A stretch of DNA of 64,000 nucleotides from Megalobrama amblycephala (GCF_018812025.1 NC_063065.1:31964642-32028641), one strand, 5' to 3'; shown: positions 51,001 through 61,079, counted from the first letter of the stretch. A program made the numbers and translations. The notes: generated by a model from the letters alone, not told the origin.

Positions 51001-54000
51001 GGTACAACCGCTATAAAACATGGAAAATGTTGTAATATTTTAAAAACTTGTACTAAATATAAAATGTTTGATTGTCCTTTTGCTAGCTAGCTAGATATCA
51101 GCCTGTTAGCATTGTTTGAAAATATCGACCATATTGTAAAAAATGACAAAAGCAGTGTTAATTGATTATAAAAACCACATCATCTCATTGTTAACACTTA
51201 ATAAAACTTCAAAATGAATTATTTCTCCATTATTCTCTCTATAATCACAGCAGCTGTCAGTCAGTGCAGCGCAAGATCAATGATTTCAGCACATTTGTGA
51301 AAACAAACATTTTATTCAATGAATAACTAAAGTGCTCAATAAATCTTTACTGTGTGTTGATGCTTTTTTCCACACGAAAGTATAAAAACTGATGGTTGAA
51401 TTGAATTTCGCTGAGGAGGAACACTGAGACATGTCTTTTTTTATGTCGTCTTACGTTTGAATAACTAAATTAACACTAGACCTGACTATATTCTGAGCAT
51501 TACACTATTGATGCTGTTAAAGCTACCTCAGGACAGTGAAGATACCGACACACCAACAAGTGACATTTCACCAGAAGTTTTCCAGCTGGATTATATTATT
51601 GCGCAAGTTCTTAGGAAACAATTGTTTGCCAGAATTCCAGCAAAATGTCAGCAATGCATGTGTTTTTGTTTTGGACACCAGGGATCGGAGATACACGTCA
51701 ACCACTCACTGGACGTGGCTGAGGAGAGGCACAGCAGGCTGTCGTCCACAGAGGAGGTCAGGTCACAGGAGGAGCCGCTGGGACGGGAAGAAGGTGTACA
51801 GCATGGTGGAGAAGATGGACGGGGCAGCCGAGGAGGTTCTCAGAGACAGGGACTTCCTGTGAATAGAAGTAACAGTTCTGTGGTCAGAAGGAGAAGAGGT
51901 AAAAACCAAGCAGTCAAAAACAGTAGCGATCATATATGAGCTCTGTTTCAAACTTGCTTTTATTGTCTACGCTAGTCCCCGATATACTCATGACGAAGCT
52001 CTTCACTTAAGAAGTTTGTTAGAGAACATCGCTCCACCGCACACGCTGCTAAGAGCTGATGACCAAACTGACAACACTTTACGCATACACACTTTCTTCA
52101 GTGGAAAACAAATGAAGGTTTTTGAGGAAAACTTTTCTCCATATAGTGGACTTCACTGGGGTTCAACGGGTCAGTTTCAGTGCAGCTTCAAAGAGCTCTA
52201 CATGATCCCAGACGAGGAATAAGAGTCTGATCTAGAGAAACCATCGGACATTTTCTAAAAAAAAAGAAACATTATATACTTTTTAACCACAAATGCTCGT
52301 CTTGCACTAGCATCCAGTTGTTTTATCTTTTTTGGAAAGGCCGTTTGACTTAGTCTTTGCACGTTCACTTTGTAAACACTGGATCGGTACTTCTGCCTAC
52401 GTCACACGTGACCTTTCCAACGTGATTACGTAATGTGTAACGCAGTGCAAGATTTGAGAAAGAAAACACGTGTGACAGTATATTGGATCTGTGCATTCGG
52501 TCTTAAAGTGACAGCAGCCTAATAAGTATGCTGTCATCTGTGTCATTACTGTTCAAAGAAAAAAAAAAAATCACTGACTGGTCTTGAGTGAATAACTTTT
52601 GTAACTTTAAAGGTCCCATTTTTCGTGGTTTTTTGAAGCTTTGATTGTGTTTATAGTGTGCAATATAACATGTGTTCATGTTTCGCGTGTAAAAAAACAC
52701 AGTATTTTTCACATAATTTACTTATCTGTATACCGCTGTTTCCACTGTCATAAAAACGGGCTGATGACTTCCTTGTTCAATGAAGTCCCTCCTTCAGAAA
52801 TACGTAACGAGTTCTGATTGTGCCAGCGGTTCCTGTGTTGTGATTCGACAGCAGTTTATCTTGCCCGGAAAGGTCACGCCTCTTACCATAACGTGGAGAT
52901 GCACGCGCTCAGTGTTATTGTAAACATGTCTTTAATTTTACCTTATCAATTTGAGCCGGAATCAGACCCGGTGATTGGACTGCGGGATGAAAATAACAGC
53001 GTTTCGACGACATGGTGACAAACACACTCTACAAACGCAACTCTTGTGTATTCCTGTGGGCGGAGGTTAGTCAAAAAACTGTTTTAGTGACGTCATTAAA
53101 GAAGGAAGTAGAGGGATGTAGTCCAAACTGGCCGTTCGATTGTAGGCGACTTCTGTTAAATAAAATATCTCGCTTGGCATTGAACTTTGAGCTTTAAAAT
53201 TTTACAGATTTTATTTATACTCTAACAACTACATTACACACTAACTAAAGTTTGAAACATGGGATCACGAAGAATGGGACCTTTAATAAGGATTAATGGT
53301 AACACTTGAGTATCAATTTTCACTTTTAACTAGTTGCTTATTAGTTTGCATATTGGTTGCTTATTTATATTTATAAAGCGCATATTAATGCCTTATTCTG
53401 CATGACCATATTCTACATCCCTTAATCCTACACCATATCTAAACTTAAATGCTACAACAACTACCTTACTAACTATTAATAAGCAATAAATAAGGAGTTT
53501 GAGGCAATCAAAACTGGGAATCGATAAGCAGAATTGGAATCAAAATCGCTACAATTCAAACGATACCCAACCCTAACTGTAATTCGTGAGAAAATTGCAA
53601 TTTTAACCAAGGCTCCGGGACGTGTGAGGAGTCGCCTGTCAATGGCGTCATACCCGCGTTACCCTCGGTTTCCGGTTTCATTTTGTAGAAACCATGGAAA
53701 CACCAAAGACGCTTTAATATTTACATGTTTTAATAGGCAAGGGAACAACTGTTTTGATATATTTATAGACATAAAACTAATTATTGTTATATAGCTCAAC
53801 ACGTTTAGTCTTATTGTTTAAATCTAATTTTCTTGATTTTTTGCGAGTACCATGCTTTACCATGCCTCAGAGAAAAACACTATTTTGTGAAGTAGCTAAC
53901 ATAGCATAATCAGATGCAGCTTTATTTTTAGTAACAGTAATACAGCATTTTCTCCATCATACAATGTTTTAAAATTATTTCCATGCCATTTATCAACACA

Positions 54001-57000
54001 AGCCATCCAGCATTTAATATGATATTGTAAAATCGATCTATCTTACTGCAGTGTGTAACAGTGTCTCACAGCAGCCGCTGAGCGAACGCACAGAGTAACG
54101 TTATAACATCATTTTCAACTCTCTCAAATGTATCTAATATGATAAACAGAGCTGCGTTACCTCATACTCATGACCGGAAAAGCGGAAGTGGCGCCGGCGA
54201 CTGTGTCATAATAAAAGTCCCGCTGCTCGCGGCATCGTTCCAGCTCCTCGTTCAGCTCCACAACACTCGCTCCTGCTCTGCTTCATACTACAGTAACATT
54301 AATAATCACATCCATGAACATGATTTCTGCCCGAGTCCAATCCTTATTCTTTTGCACTGTCCGTTGAGGTGAAGACCACATGTCCCAAGATTCCGCGCTC
54401 AAACTTGAAAATTTTGAATAGGCCTCTAGCGGACAGAAATCCTACATACTGCACCTTTAACTGCTGTTTTCTCATTTTTGTTGTTTGTTATTGAGTGGAA
54501 AGAGCACAGCACATATTTACATATTCATCTAACCATTGATCTCAGCAGTGTTGGGATGTTTTCTAACAGTATATTGCTGAAAAAAGATTTCAAACTTCTT
54601 TTTTACCCCCAAATGAAAAACAAAAATGAACTTTGCTGTGAACATATCAGGGTCTTTACGAGCATATAAATACACAAATATTGGGTTAATTAAATGAAAT
54701 ATTTTAAACTTTTCCTGACAAAAAATGACCTCTGGATTAAGAGTGCACATTAAAATGCTGCCTCCCTACCGGTTCTGGAACAGAGCTGAAGTTCTCAAGT
54801 AAACTTTGTTTCTTTAATCTGTCAATGATCTACAGAATGTTGTCTGAGCAGATGTTTCTCCTGTGTTTCAGGGTCCAGGTCACCCGCGTCTGGCTCCGGG
54901 TCAGCAGGACCGCAGCAGGGCAGTGGGGGAGACGGGGAGCGCTGGGGGACGGGTGGACCTGTGATGGAGGATCTGAACGAACAGATCATCTGTGCTCTGG
55001 CCAGACTGCAGGAAGACATGCAGAGCGTGTTGGAGAGGCTGCACACGCTAGAAGCTCTGACAGCCGCGCAGGTCGCAAACCGTCACCTTTATCACATCAG
55101 GATAACTCAGATTCAATCTGAAATACAACATTTTTGATTTGTCATGTTCCTCTTCTCAGGCCCGATCCTTAGCGCTGCCATCAGACTACCTGTCTCCACC
55201 TGTACATAAAACTAAGAAGGTAGAGTCTTTATAATAAACTGCTTTTATAAGAGTTTCAAGACTAAAGGGTTCAATTCCCATTGAATGCATGAACTGATAA
55301 GATCTTGAATGCAGTGTAAGTCCCTTTGCAGAAGTGTCTGCTAAATGCATACATGTATAAATGTTATTTTGTACCCTGTTCATAAAAAGGGCCATTCCCA
55401 GATCATTTTTATTAATTTTATGTGACTATGCCATTGTCATAGAATGAGTGCTGACATATTTGCATTTATTATTATTATATACAGAAGCCATCCTGGTGGC
55501 CTTTTGATGTGTCTCCTGGAACTGTGGCCTTTGCCGTCATCTGGCCATTTGTGGTGCAGTGGCTCATCCGGCTGTATTTTCAGCGCAGGAGAAGGTGAGC
55601 GCTGTCATTTGTGCGTGCAATATTTACTTTTCAAAAGTTAAAAAAAAAAAAAAAAAAAAATTTAAAGGGATAGTTCACCCCAAAATGTAAATTATCCCAT
55701 GATTTACTCACCCTCAACCCATCCTAGGTGACTATCTTCTTTCAGACGAACACAATTTGAGATATATTTAAAAATATCCTGGCTCTTCCAAGCTTTTTAA
55801 TGGTAGTGAAGGGGCAGGGGGTGCGATTTTGAAGTCCATAAAAGTAATCCACACGACTCCAGGGGGTTAATAAAGGCCTTCGGAAGTGAAGCGATGGGTT
55901 TTTGTAAGAAAAATATCCACATTTAAGACTATAATTTCAAATAACTAGCTTCTTTGATAACTTGCGCCACAAGAGTAACCCGTGACGTGATGTGTGACGC
56001 AGGATGTAGGAGTATCGTAAGCTTAGACGACTGTCACGGTTAAAAACTATAGGGCTGTGCAACAAACTCAAGCTCCTCTTCTCTTATATCGAATTCCTCC
56101 AACATTTCTCATTTTAGACTTCTAATTTCTGACCGGTGTTTTGTTTGCTCTATCGTTTGTGCTTCTGCGTTCGTCATTGCATCATGCGTCGGGTCAGAGG
56201 TCACTCTTCAGCTGCAAATTGATGTGTACGGCCATTTGCTGGAAGCCAGTTATTATAGTTAGTTTTAAATATGAATATTTATCTTTAAAAAAACAAAAAA
56301 CAAACAAGAAGGCCTTTATTAACCCCCTGGAGTCGTATGGATTATTTTAATGATAGATGGATGCTTTTTTTTATTATTTGCTTCAAAATCACACCCCCAC
56401 TTCACTACCATTATAAAGCTTGGAAGAGCCAGGATATTTTTAATATATATCTGATTGTGTTCGTCTGAAAGAAGACAGTCACATACAACTAGGATGGCTT
56501 GAGGGAGAGTAAATCATGGGGTAATTTTCATTTAACATTTTAACGGAATTTTTCATGCTTTCCATGTTTTCACTGTTATACAGTAGGGGGTGCTATTATG
56601 CATCTTCTGAAAGAGTACACAATCTCCAGATCAAAAACAACCAATAAAAGCATTGCTAATGCACATTGTAGTTTTTGATAAAAATAATGTAATAAAACGT
56701 TGCTTTTTTTTAATGAAACATCCACATTCAAGTGTTGATAAAAAAGGATGCATGAAGCTAGAATCATTTTTTTGTTGTTGTTGTTTGCTTTGTTCTTGTT
56801 CTTTCTTTTGATATATTGCACATTCAGGTATTCATACAACTAAATAATCTGGGGGCCTTAAAAGTTATGTGAAAATGATCAAATATGCTGCCGCTGGCAA
56901 CTTTACCAAAAAAAATGCTGGTGGGGAAAGAGTTCAGAATAATCATAAATGTTTCTTGAGCATCAAATCATCATATTAGAATGATTTCTGAAGGATCATG

Positions 57001-57571
57001 TGACACTGAAGACTGGAGTAACGATGCTGAAAATTCAGCTTTGATCACAGGAATAAATTACACTTTACTATATATTCACATAGAAAACAGCTGATTTACA
57101 TTGGAATAATATTTCACAACATTACTGTATTTTTGATCAAATAAATGCAGCGTTGGTGAGCAGAAGAGACTTCTTTCCAAAACATTTAAAAAAAATCTTG
57201 CTCACCCCAAAATTTTGAACAGTAATGAATACTGTGCACATTTCCTGAACAAATATAATATTTAGATGGCAAATTTGCATGTGAGCAAAGTTGGCATGAA
57301 ACAGAAGTTGCGATAGTCTTTTCAAACAAGAACAAATGTAGGGCTTGTTTTTGTCTGTGGGGAATTGATTGGATGGTTGTGGTTTGCTATTGGTGGATCT
57401 CATGTGAGTGACAGGTTGCCCCGCCCTCATCATCAGAGGAGATGCTGCAAGAGAGAGGAGAAGATATCCTGATTCAAGATTATGAGGAACATGAATTGAA
57501 AAAAAACATGCACAGATAAATCACTTATAAAAATACTGCAATATTCATCTTGTTGCAGAAGAATCAACTGA
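42672..57571 (+). CDS. acbd5: Acyl-CoA-binding domain-containing protein 5, complete gene (13 coding exons, 502 aa)
   Basis: Acbd5 is a tail-anchored peroxisomal membrane protein. It binds very-long-chain acyl-CoA through its cytosolic N-terminal ACB domain and tethers peroxisomes to the ER by binding VAP proteins through a FFAT-like motif; loss impairs very-long-chain fatty acid beta-oxidation. The 13 exons splice in phase to 502 residues, close to the 490-534 of human isoforms. Layout: ACB domain about 10-98 with the acyl-CoA-binding YSYYKQAT helix (41-48) and KAKW (65-68); acidic and basic low-complexity linker 144-275; FFAT-like SDSEVYCDS (287-295); HGGEDGRG motif; coiled coil about 407-442; WWPF then a transmembrane segment about 471-494; and a short basic tail ending RRIN. 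The order and both anchors match human ACBD5. Teleosts have acbd5a and acbd5b; which this is cannot be fixed here. Confidence 0.95.
43096..43216 (+). CDS. acbd5: acbd5 coding exon 2 (ACB domain core)
   Basis: Acceptor CTCAATCAG, donor AAATG|GTATTG. It encodes residues 28-67 and the first two bases of Trp68, including the acyl-CoA-binding helix with [10 protein letters not shown] and the [12 protein letters not shown] motif. The lysines and tyrosines used by ACB domains for the CoA phosphate and adenine are present. Confidence 0.95.
43280..44742 (+). mobile_element. Composite TIR-element sequence in acbd5 intron 2
   Basis: It contains the 43960-44215 block shared with 35650-35925, a CTCTGATTGG...TTGTGATTGG stretch parallel to the AGGTCCC family, and a right end ACATTACACACTAACTAAAG...GGACACCTTTTAA like that of 52607-53286. 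The left border is not certain; one family copy may be inserted in another. Confidence 0.5.
45003..45175 (+). repeat. Direct repeat before acbd5 exon 3
   Basis: It matches 46220-46400: TGTGTTCTTTCCACGTGTTT, GGCCATACTACTTCTGAATA, GATGTCTACTTCATAAATTG, then TGGTCATCAATGGAGTCTGG. The two copies bracket exons 3 and 4. Confidence 0.85.
45889..45961 (+). CDS. acbd5: acbd5 coding exon 3
   Basis: Acceptor GTGTTTAG, donor CTG|GTATTA. It encodes the end of W68 and residues 69-92, [20 protein letters not shown] and on, the last ACB helix with the conserved AYVDD. It ends in phase 0. Copies of one 180-base repeat lie before this exon (from 45003) and after exon 4 (from 46220). Confidence 0.95.
46065..46182 (+). 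CDS. acbd5: acbd5 coding exon 4
   Basis: Acceptor CTGAACAG, donor ACAG|GTAAAC, 39 codons plus one base. It encodes [20 protein letters not shown] and on to SDLST, matching the conserved VEELLRVIGPFYE block after the ACB fold in human ACBD5. Confidence 0.95.
46220..46400 (+). repeat. Direct repeat after acbd5 exon 4
   Basis: Second copy of the sequence at 45003-45175, with an extra insertion around ATATGGTTCAGATCACTC (46340-46360). Confidence 0.85.
47058..47991. mobile_element. Foldback element copy B, 934 bp (opposite orientation to copy A)
   Basis: It has the same ends and arms as 17197-18131 with few differences. The asymmetric centre reads in the opposite direction (TTACTGACCCCAAACTTTTG here, CAAAAGTTTGGGGTCAGTAA type in copy A). 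It is inserted at TA (TTTA|CAGTACAG ... CTGTACTG|TATA) within acbd5 intron 4. Confidence 0.9.
47992..48039. repeat. (TA)n microsatellite
   Basis: A TA tract at the right end of foldback copy B. Confidence 0.95.
48040..48400. repeat. AT-rich palindromic ATTTATTT repeat
   Basis: The left half (TTATTTATTTCCACATGTAT) is mirrored by a right half (ATACATG..., AAATGTGGAAATAAATAAAT). The first 100 bases also match 46970-47057 on the other side of foldback copy B. Confidence 0.7.
48450..48690. mobile_element. Fragment of the foldback family
   Basis: It carries the arm sequence AGAATGATTTCTGAAGGATC and GACTGGAGTAATGATGCTGA, without its mirror arm. Confidence 0.8.
48802..48834 (+). CDS. acbd5: acbd5 coding exon 5 (33-base micro-exon with GC donor)
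   Basis: Acceptor CATGCTCAG; the exon ends CTTGAAG|GCAAGT, a classical GC donor with otherwise perfect consensus. It encodes [11 protein letters not shown], aligned with human VRLEKISKCLE. Using GC is the only way to keep the phase and give [12 protein letters not shown] across the junction, matching human LEDLGNVLTSTP. Confidence 0.88.
49067..49267 (+). CDS. acbd5: acbd5 coding exon 6 (acidic linker)
   Basis: Acceptor TTTGGCCAG, donor AAAAAAG|GTAATT. It encodes [18 protein letters not shown]... followed by a run rich in Glu/Asp ([18 protein letters not shown]). Human ACBD5 has a comparable acidic stretch. It is probably disordered, linking the ACB domain to the FFAT motif. Confidence 0.92.
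49363..49557 (+). CDS. acbd5: acbd5 coding exon 7 (linker)
   Basis: Acceptor TTTTTAG, donor ATCAAAG|GTGAGG. It encodes 64 codons starting [15 protein letters not shown] and ending ELNTHIK. Low complexity and weakly conserved, but phase 1 at both ends and good splice sites support it as coding. Confidence 0.88.
49686..49771 (+). CDS. acbd5: acbd5 coding exon 8 (FFAT-like motif)
   Basis: Acceptor GTGAAACAG, donor GAAGAA|GTAAGC. It encodes ...[20 protein letters not shown] (residues 284-303). The SDSEVYCDS core is almost identical to human ACBD5, where it binds the MSP domain of VAPA/VAPB for ER contact. The upstream acidic and serine-rich residues typical of FFAT motifs are kept. Confidence 0.94.
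50003..51345 (+). repeat. Dispersed repeat interrupted by a nested element
   Basis: 50003-50460 and 51290-51345 are the second copy of 10140-10815. Between them sits a copy of the 20296-21265 element (50463-51235). It lies in acbd5 intron 8. Confidence 0.75.
50463..51235 (+). mobile_element. Second copy of the GGGTCA element, nested
   Basis: It starts GGGTCAATGATGTGACGGC and follows 20296-21265 (GACATCCAAAGTATGTAAGG, GGTCATTCGGTTTAACTGTC). It is shorter, with internal losses; the right end is eroded. Confidence 0.75.
51682..51898 (+). CDS. acbd5: acbd5 coding exon 9
   Basis: Acceptor GGACACCAG, donor AGAAGAG|GTAAAA, 72 codons plus one base. It contains [14 protein letters not shown], matching human VKHGGEDGRNNSG, and ends in a basic VVRRRRG run. 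The frame happens to stay open upstream of the acceptor, but only the spliced form continues the protein from exon 8. Confidence 0.92.
52430..52526. mobile_element. Right-end fragment of the 29549-30679 family
   Basis: TTGAGAAAGAAAACACGTG, CAGTATATTGGATCTGTGC and TCTTAAAGTGACAGCAGCCT match the last 90 bases of the 29.5 kb element. It lies just before the AGGTCCC element. Confidence 0.75.
52607..53286 (+). mobile_element. TTAA-flanked element, AGGTCCC family, copy 2
   Basis: TTAA at 52607-52610 and 53283-53286, 680 bp, reverse complement of 32136-32816 with few changes. It contains the same frame (52818-53018) including [17 protein letters not shown]. It lies in acbd5 intron 9. Confidence 0.88.
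53590..54460. mobile_element. Probable TTAA-type element (borders approximate)
   Basis: It ends AGGCCTCTAGCGGACAGAAA then ACTGCACCTTTAA, a terminal sequence of a common fish repeat. The left border is not clear. GC-rich stretches inside (54170-54290) are unusual for intron sequence and probably belong to the repeat. Confidence 0.4.
54872..55071 (+). CDS. acbd5: acbd5 coding exon 10 (Gly-rich stretch and coiled coil)
   Basis: Acceptor TGTGTTTCAG, donor GCGCAG|GTCGCA. It encodes a Gly/Ser-rich segment with [10 protein letters not shown], then [20 protein letters not shown] and on to ALTAAQ. Human has SLNEQIALVLMRLQEDMQNV, so the heptad-like coiled coil near the membrane anchor is conserved. 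Confidence 0.94.
55160..55219 (+). CDS. acbd5: acbd5 coding exon 11
   Basis: Acceptor CTTCTCAG, donor AAGAAG|GTAGAG, exactly 20 codons in phase 0: [20 protein letters not shown]. It links the coiled coil to the anchor and, being symmetric, could be skipped without changing frame. Confidence 0.88.
55485..55594 (+). CDS. acbd5: acbd5 coding exon 12 (membrane anchor)
   Basis: Acceptor TATATACAG, donor AGAAG|GTGAGC. It encodes [20 protein letters not shown] and the rest of a single hydrophobic helix to RLYFQRRR, matching the human PSWWPFEMSPG...QWLVYLYYQRRR tail anchor. The basic residues after the helix are the peroxisomal (PEX19-dependent) targeting signal in the family. Confidence 0.95.
55662..56533. 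mobile_element. GGGATAGTTCACCC-family element in acbd5 last intron
   Basis: It begins TTAAAGGGATAGTTCACCCC after an A-tract; the right side ends ...GTAAATCATGGGGTAATTTTCAT without the terminal TCACCC, so the right end is truncated. It shares its inner sequence with 34466-34933. Confidence 0.78.
56940..57230. mobile_element. Fragment of the foldback family
   Basis: The arm sequence GAATGATTTCTGAAGGATCA through GGTGAGCAGAAGAGACTTC and TTTTGAACAGTAATG is present in one orientation only. Confidence 0.8.
57559..57571 (+). CDS. acbd5: acbd5 terminal coding exon end
   Basis: Acceptor TTGTTGCAG. The first base completes an Arg codon, then AGA ATC AAC TGA gives R-I-N-stop, parallel to human RRKLN-stop. 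The intron before it is 1.96 kb and carries a 0.87 kb TIR element and a foldback fragment. Confidence 0.88.
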
Positions 57572-59040
57572 AAGGAATGGATCCAGAGGAGAGCGTATCA
57601 CGCATTTAGGAGGAGGAGGGCGTTTCTCTGCCTGTCCCGTGATCTCTGACTCCTGCTTTTGCACTATGATGATGATGACAACTCTTAACAATTAGCGCAC
57701 GGAAAGACAGAGTGAATGTACAGCATTGCAGCTTATAAGATTTGTTTTGTACTTTTTTTTTTTTTACAATTTACTAAGCGAGAAATCTCTGATTTGGGTA
57801 ATTAAAAGTAGAATTACGATCTTTCATAGTAGTTATGAAAATCCAGTTATAACATTCATGTCACATATATCATCAGTGTTGTGCACATAGCTGCTAACTG
57901 TCATTAATACTGTAGCAAAGAGTAGAGCACTGATGAGAAGTGCATTTCTCTGAATCTCGGCACGTTTAGCAGGGCTTTGAACCGTAATGGGAACAAATCA
58001 GGACCCGCAAATCTGTTAAAGCTAGTAACATTTTTAATATACATGTTAACATCTATACTTGGCGTTTGCTCAAGTGATCTGTGGTGCTGATCCAAGCCAT
58101 AAATAATAATAAAAAATCATGCATATTTAAGTGACCCTTTGCTTTGCAAACTTATAGAAAGGGTCAGAAGATGTTCTTCATTCCCTCAATATCCCATGAT
58201 TCCTGAAAGATCCGACCTTAACATATTTAAAATATCTAAATGTCACTGCATTAGATACAGAAGATTAAAGCAAGCATAGTTTATTTTAAATAAAAATAAC
58301 AAGCACACTTTAAGAACATTTCACAAAAAAACAGTATAGAGAAAAGCATGATGCAGACGCAGTGACGTTCAGACGGATGTTAGCGTGATTCAGGTGTGCA
58401 AATATTTTTTGGGTCCAGTGTATTTTGTCACATTTACACACATATCTCAACATGGTTGCATCGTTACTAAAGTTAATTTATGGCTGTGCTGAATTATTTG
58501 AATGTTACTGCAAGGTCTGTGTGCATGAGAAATCATAAACCTGTCTACGTTCACAGGGTTGAGATTGAAATGTAAAGCACTTTGGATGAACGTGAAGACA
58601 GTGACATAATATCTAATGTTTAGAGCCCTAAAACTAATAATTATGAATCATTTACTGTTTTTTAACTGAGAAGTGTGTTGTTTCATTGTAGTTTGTGTAA
58701 AATAGTCAATAATGTTAATAATTCCTTTAATAACTGTATATTAGAAATGTGCGAAAATATACAGTTATATTTTAATTGTACTATAGTGTAATGTAGCATT
58801 TGCATATATAATTTATGTCTGTACTACTATGAATCATCTGTAGAGCAGGAGGTTCTTGATGCTTTTCTGTTTCTATTAAAACGGCATAAAAATATGATCA
58901 GCGCATGTTTCACCACTGTCATTCAATATGTTAGACTTGAGCATTATTAAAAGCTTTTGAAAAACTGAATGGTGTTTATTCCCATCTTGCACTGTATTTA
59001 ATGCACTATATTTGCACTTGCATTATCAAATGTATATATA
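57572..59040 (+). other. acbd5: acbd5 3'UTR and end of gene (approximate)
   Basis: Non-repetitive sequence after the stop. Possible poly(A) signals are AATAAA at 58108-58113, ATTAAA at 58875-58880 and ATTAAA at 58946-58951, so a long 3'UTR of up to about 1.4 kb is possible. Retroelement sequence begins near 59.05 kb. Confidence 0.5.
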
Positions 59041-59144
59041 TTTTTTTATTTGTTGTACTGTATAAATGCAATGTACCTAGGAAGATACACACCAAACTTG
59101 GTCCTAAATTCTCTGAGTAATTCCCCATCAATTAACAAAAACCT

Positions 59145-59579
59145 CTACCCCCCACAAAGATCCACTCGTTCATTCAAACCATTTGGAAAACTGGTATTTA
59201 ATTTCTCAATCCATAAACTCTCCCTAAAAAGTCTCTGTCCCTTCGTCCATTTACGATCATGTTCCAGACCGTAGATCCGCAGACACTGAACTCCATGCCT
59301 CCTGAAATGTCCCAGCAGGGACCGTCCTTTGCATGACGATCGCCCGGACTGGATCAGGGACTGATGCTGGTGGAGCCGTGTCTTAATTGAATTTTTTGTC
59401 TCGCCCTCATACTGCCTGCCACATTTAATGCATCTGATGATATAAATGCAATTTTCAGTCTTTGAGGAGATCCTGGGCAGAAGAAAGACCTCTCGGCCTC
59501 CAAAAGCCTTGATAACACGAGGCTTACTGACCCGCCGACAAGATTCCCTGGCCCCAGGGAGCCGGCTATGGACTAACAA
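59145..59579 (-). pseudogene. GIY-YIG endonuclease domain of the Penelope-like element
   Basis: The frame contains CIYIIRCIKCGRQYEGETKN, where CIYIIRC (59430-59450) is the GIY strand, C-x2-C the zinc-binding-like insert of vertebrate Neptune-type elements, and YEG replaces YIG. TRLHQH supplies the expected Arg/His helix. The upstream GLLVHSRLPG matches the conserved LLVHSKL boundary after the RT thumb. Confidence 0.85.
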
Positions 59580-59652
59580 TCCCTTAAGTTGGTGTTACAC
59601 TTATATGCGGCCAAAAGTGAAAAATCACCCCCCGCCATGGTGTTTGCCAGGG

Positions 59653-60060
59653 TTAGCATGAAATTGTGAATTGTGAAGCGTGAATATCTCTAAAGGTATG
59701 GCGGGGGTGGTAACTGTGATGATGTAGAAGTGCGTGTGTATCTGTTTTCTTGAAAAAAATCTTGAAATCTAACTGTCCCATATAGTGAAAATTGGGTCCT
59801 TTGTAAACTGTAGTGTCCATAAAAAAAAAAAAATCGATGGCTTGTTTATCAATGACTGATTTAACTTTGATGGAGGCGTGATGCGAATTCAGCACTTGCA
59901 GGAAGACCTGGAAATCCTGCAGGCCATGGTGCCAGACCCCCCACACATCATCCAAAAATCTGAGATAGCAAAGTGGCAGTTTGGGGAATTTGAGAAACAG
60001 TGTTTCTTCCCATTGTGCCATATAGATGTTCGCATAAGATGGCGCGAATCTCTTCCCCAA
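59653..60060 (-). pseudogene. Reverse transcriptase palm (FLDD) of the Penelope-like element
   Basis: MGKRFAPSYANIYMAQWEET, then CYLRFLDDVWGVW, then FFFFMDTTVYKG and HHHSYHPRHTFRDIHASQF. The catalytic aspartates (59947-59958 encode FLDD) are intact. The order matches RT domains of Penelope-like elements. The frame ends in the thumb, so the C-terminal part is deleted or shifted. Confidence 0.88.
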
Positions 60061-60131
60061 AGCCCCCTCAAACTCAAAGTTGTCTCAAGAAGCTGCTGTA
60101 TTGCCTTATCTGGCCTGGAGGCATCTGGAAA

Positions 60132-60386
60132 TTATTCAAAACAGTCCCGCACTACGTTCAAACCAAGGGGAGTCCCAATATTTGTATAGAGACTGTCTAC
60201 ATCTAACGAAAATAAAAAGGCCTCTGACGGCACCTGCAGCTGCTTCACCTTCTTCAAAAAATCATAAGTGTCCTTCACATAACTAAAATGTTTAGTGGAC
60301 AGGGGGTTTAAATAAAAATAAATAAACTCTGCCACCCGATAACTTTCGCTCCCACAATCGGAGACTATGGGGAGACCTGGGGGCAT
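60132..60386 (-). pseudogene. Reverse transcriptase finger region of the Penelope-like element
   Basis: GLPIVSDCGSESYRVAEFIY then YVKDTYDFLKKVKQLQVPSE and SLDVDSLYTNIGTPLG. The first catalytic Asp region (LDVDSLYTNI) is retained. It is connected to 59653-60060 by a frameshift near 60.06-60.13 kb. Confidence 0.88.
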
Positions 60387-61079
60387 AAACTGGGTCGGCC
60401 ATTTGTCCCAGGGCTTTCGGCAGCAAATAAAATCTTCTTGGCCTCGGATTGGATTCCCCCACCAAATACCTGGCCTGTCGCTGGCAAATAAAACCTTATT
60501 GAACTAAATCCAGCACTATCTTCTGTATCTGGGGAATTGTATCTTTAAAAATAGGGGCTTGTAGCTTTGAATAAAAATTAACATCCCCTAACTGCCTCTT
60601 GTACGTACTCTGGTCTGTCCATAATTACTACCGCGCTGCCCTTGTCAGCCGGCTTGATAATATCTCACCTGTGCGATAATTCACCTAAGGCCTTAATCTC
60701 ATTTGCCGACAAATTAGGAGGCGGAGCCTGTGCCGGTTTGGCCACCTCATGGACACTCACCAAATTCAGATCAAAAAAGTCAAAGACTTCTCCTGGCAAG
60801 GCTTGGGGAGGGGGAACCCAATCCGATCTGGTACAAAATGGACGGGCTTGAGACGAATCTGACGTAGACCTAAAGAAAACTGCCCTTTTCATTCTTTTGT
60901 GGAAATTACCCAGATCAGCCAAAACGGCTATCCCCTATCAAAGGGTCTAACTGAAAATGACGGAACAAAAGATAACCCCCTGTCCAATAACTGAAACTGT
61001 GCCGGGGACAACTGAAAAACTTGGGATAAATTAACAACTGAATTGTTCAAAAGAGGGCCCTGCCCCGAAGGCCCACCTA

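Noticed and set aside
51508..51681. Open frame continuing upstream of acbd5 exon 9
   Set aside because: The 5' part has no similarity to Acbd5 and ends at a good acceptor (GGACACCAG); it is intron sequence that happens to be open.
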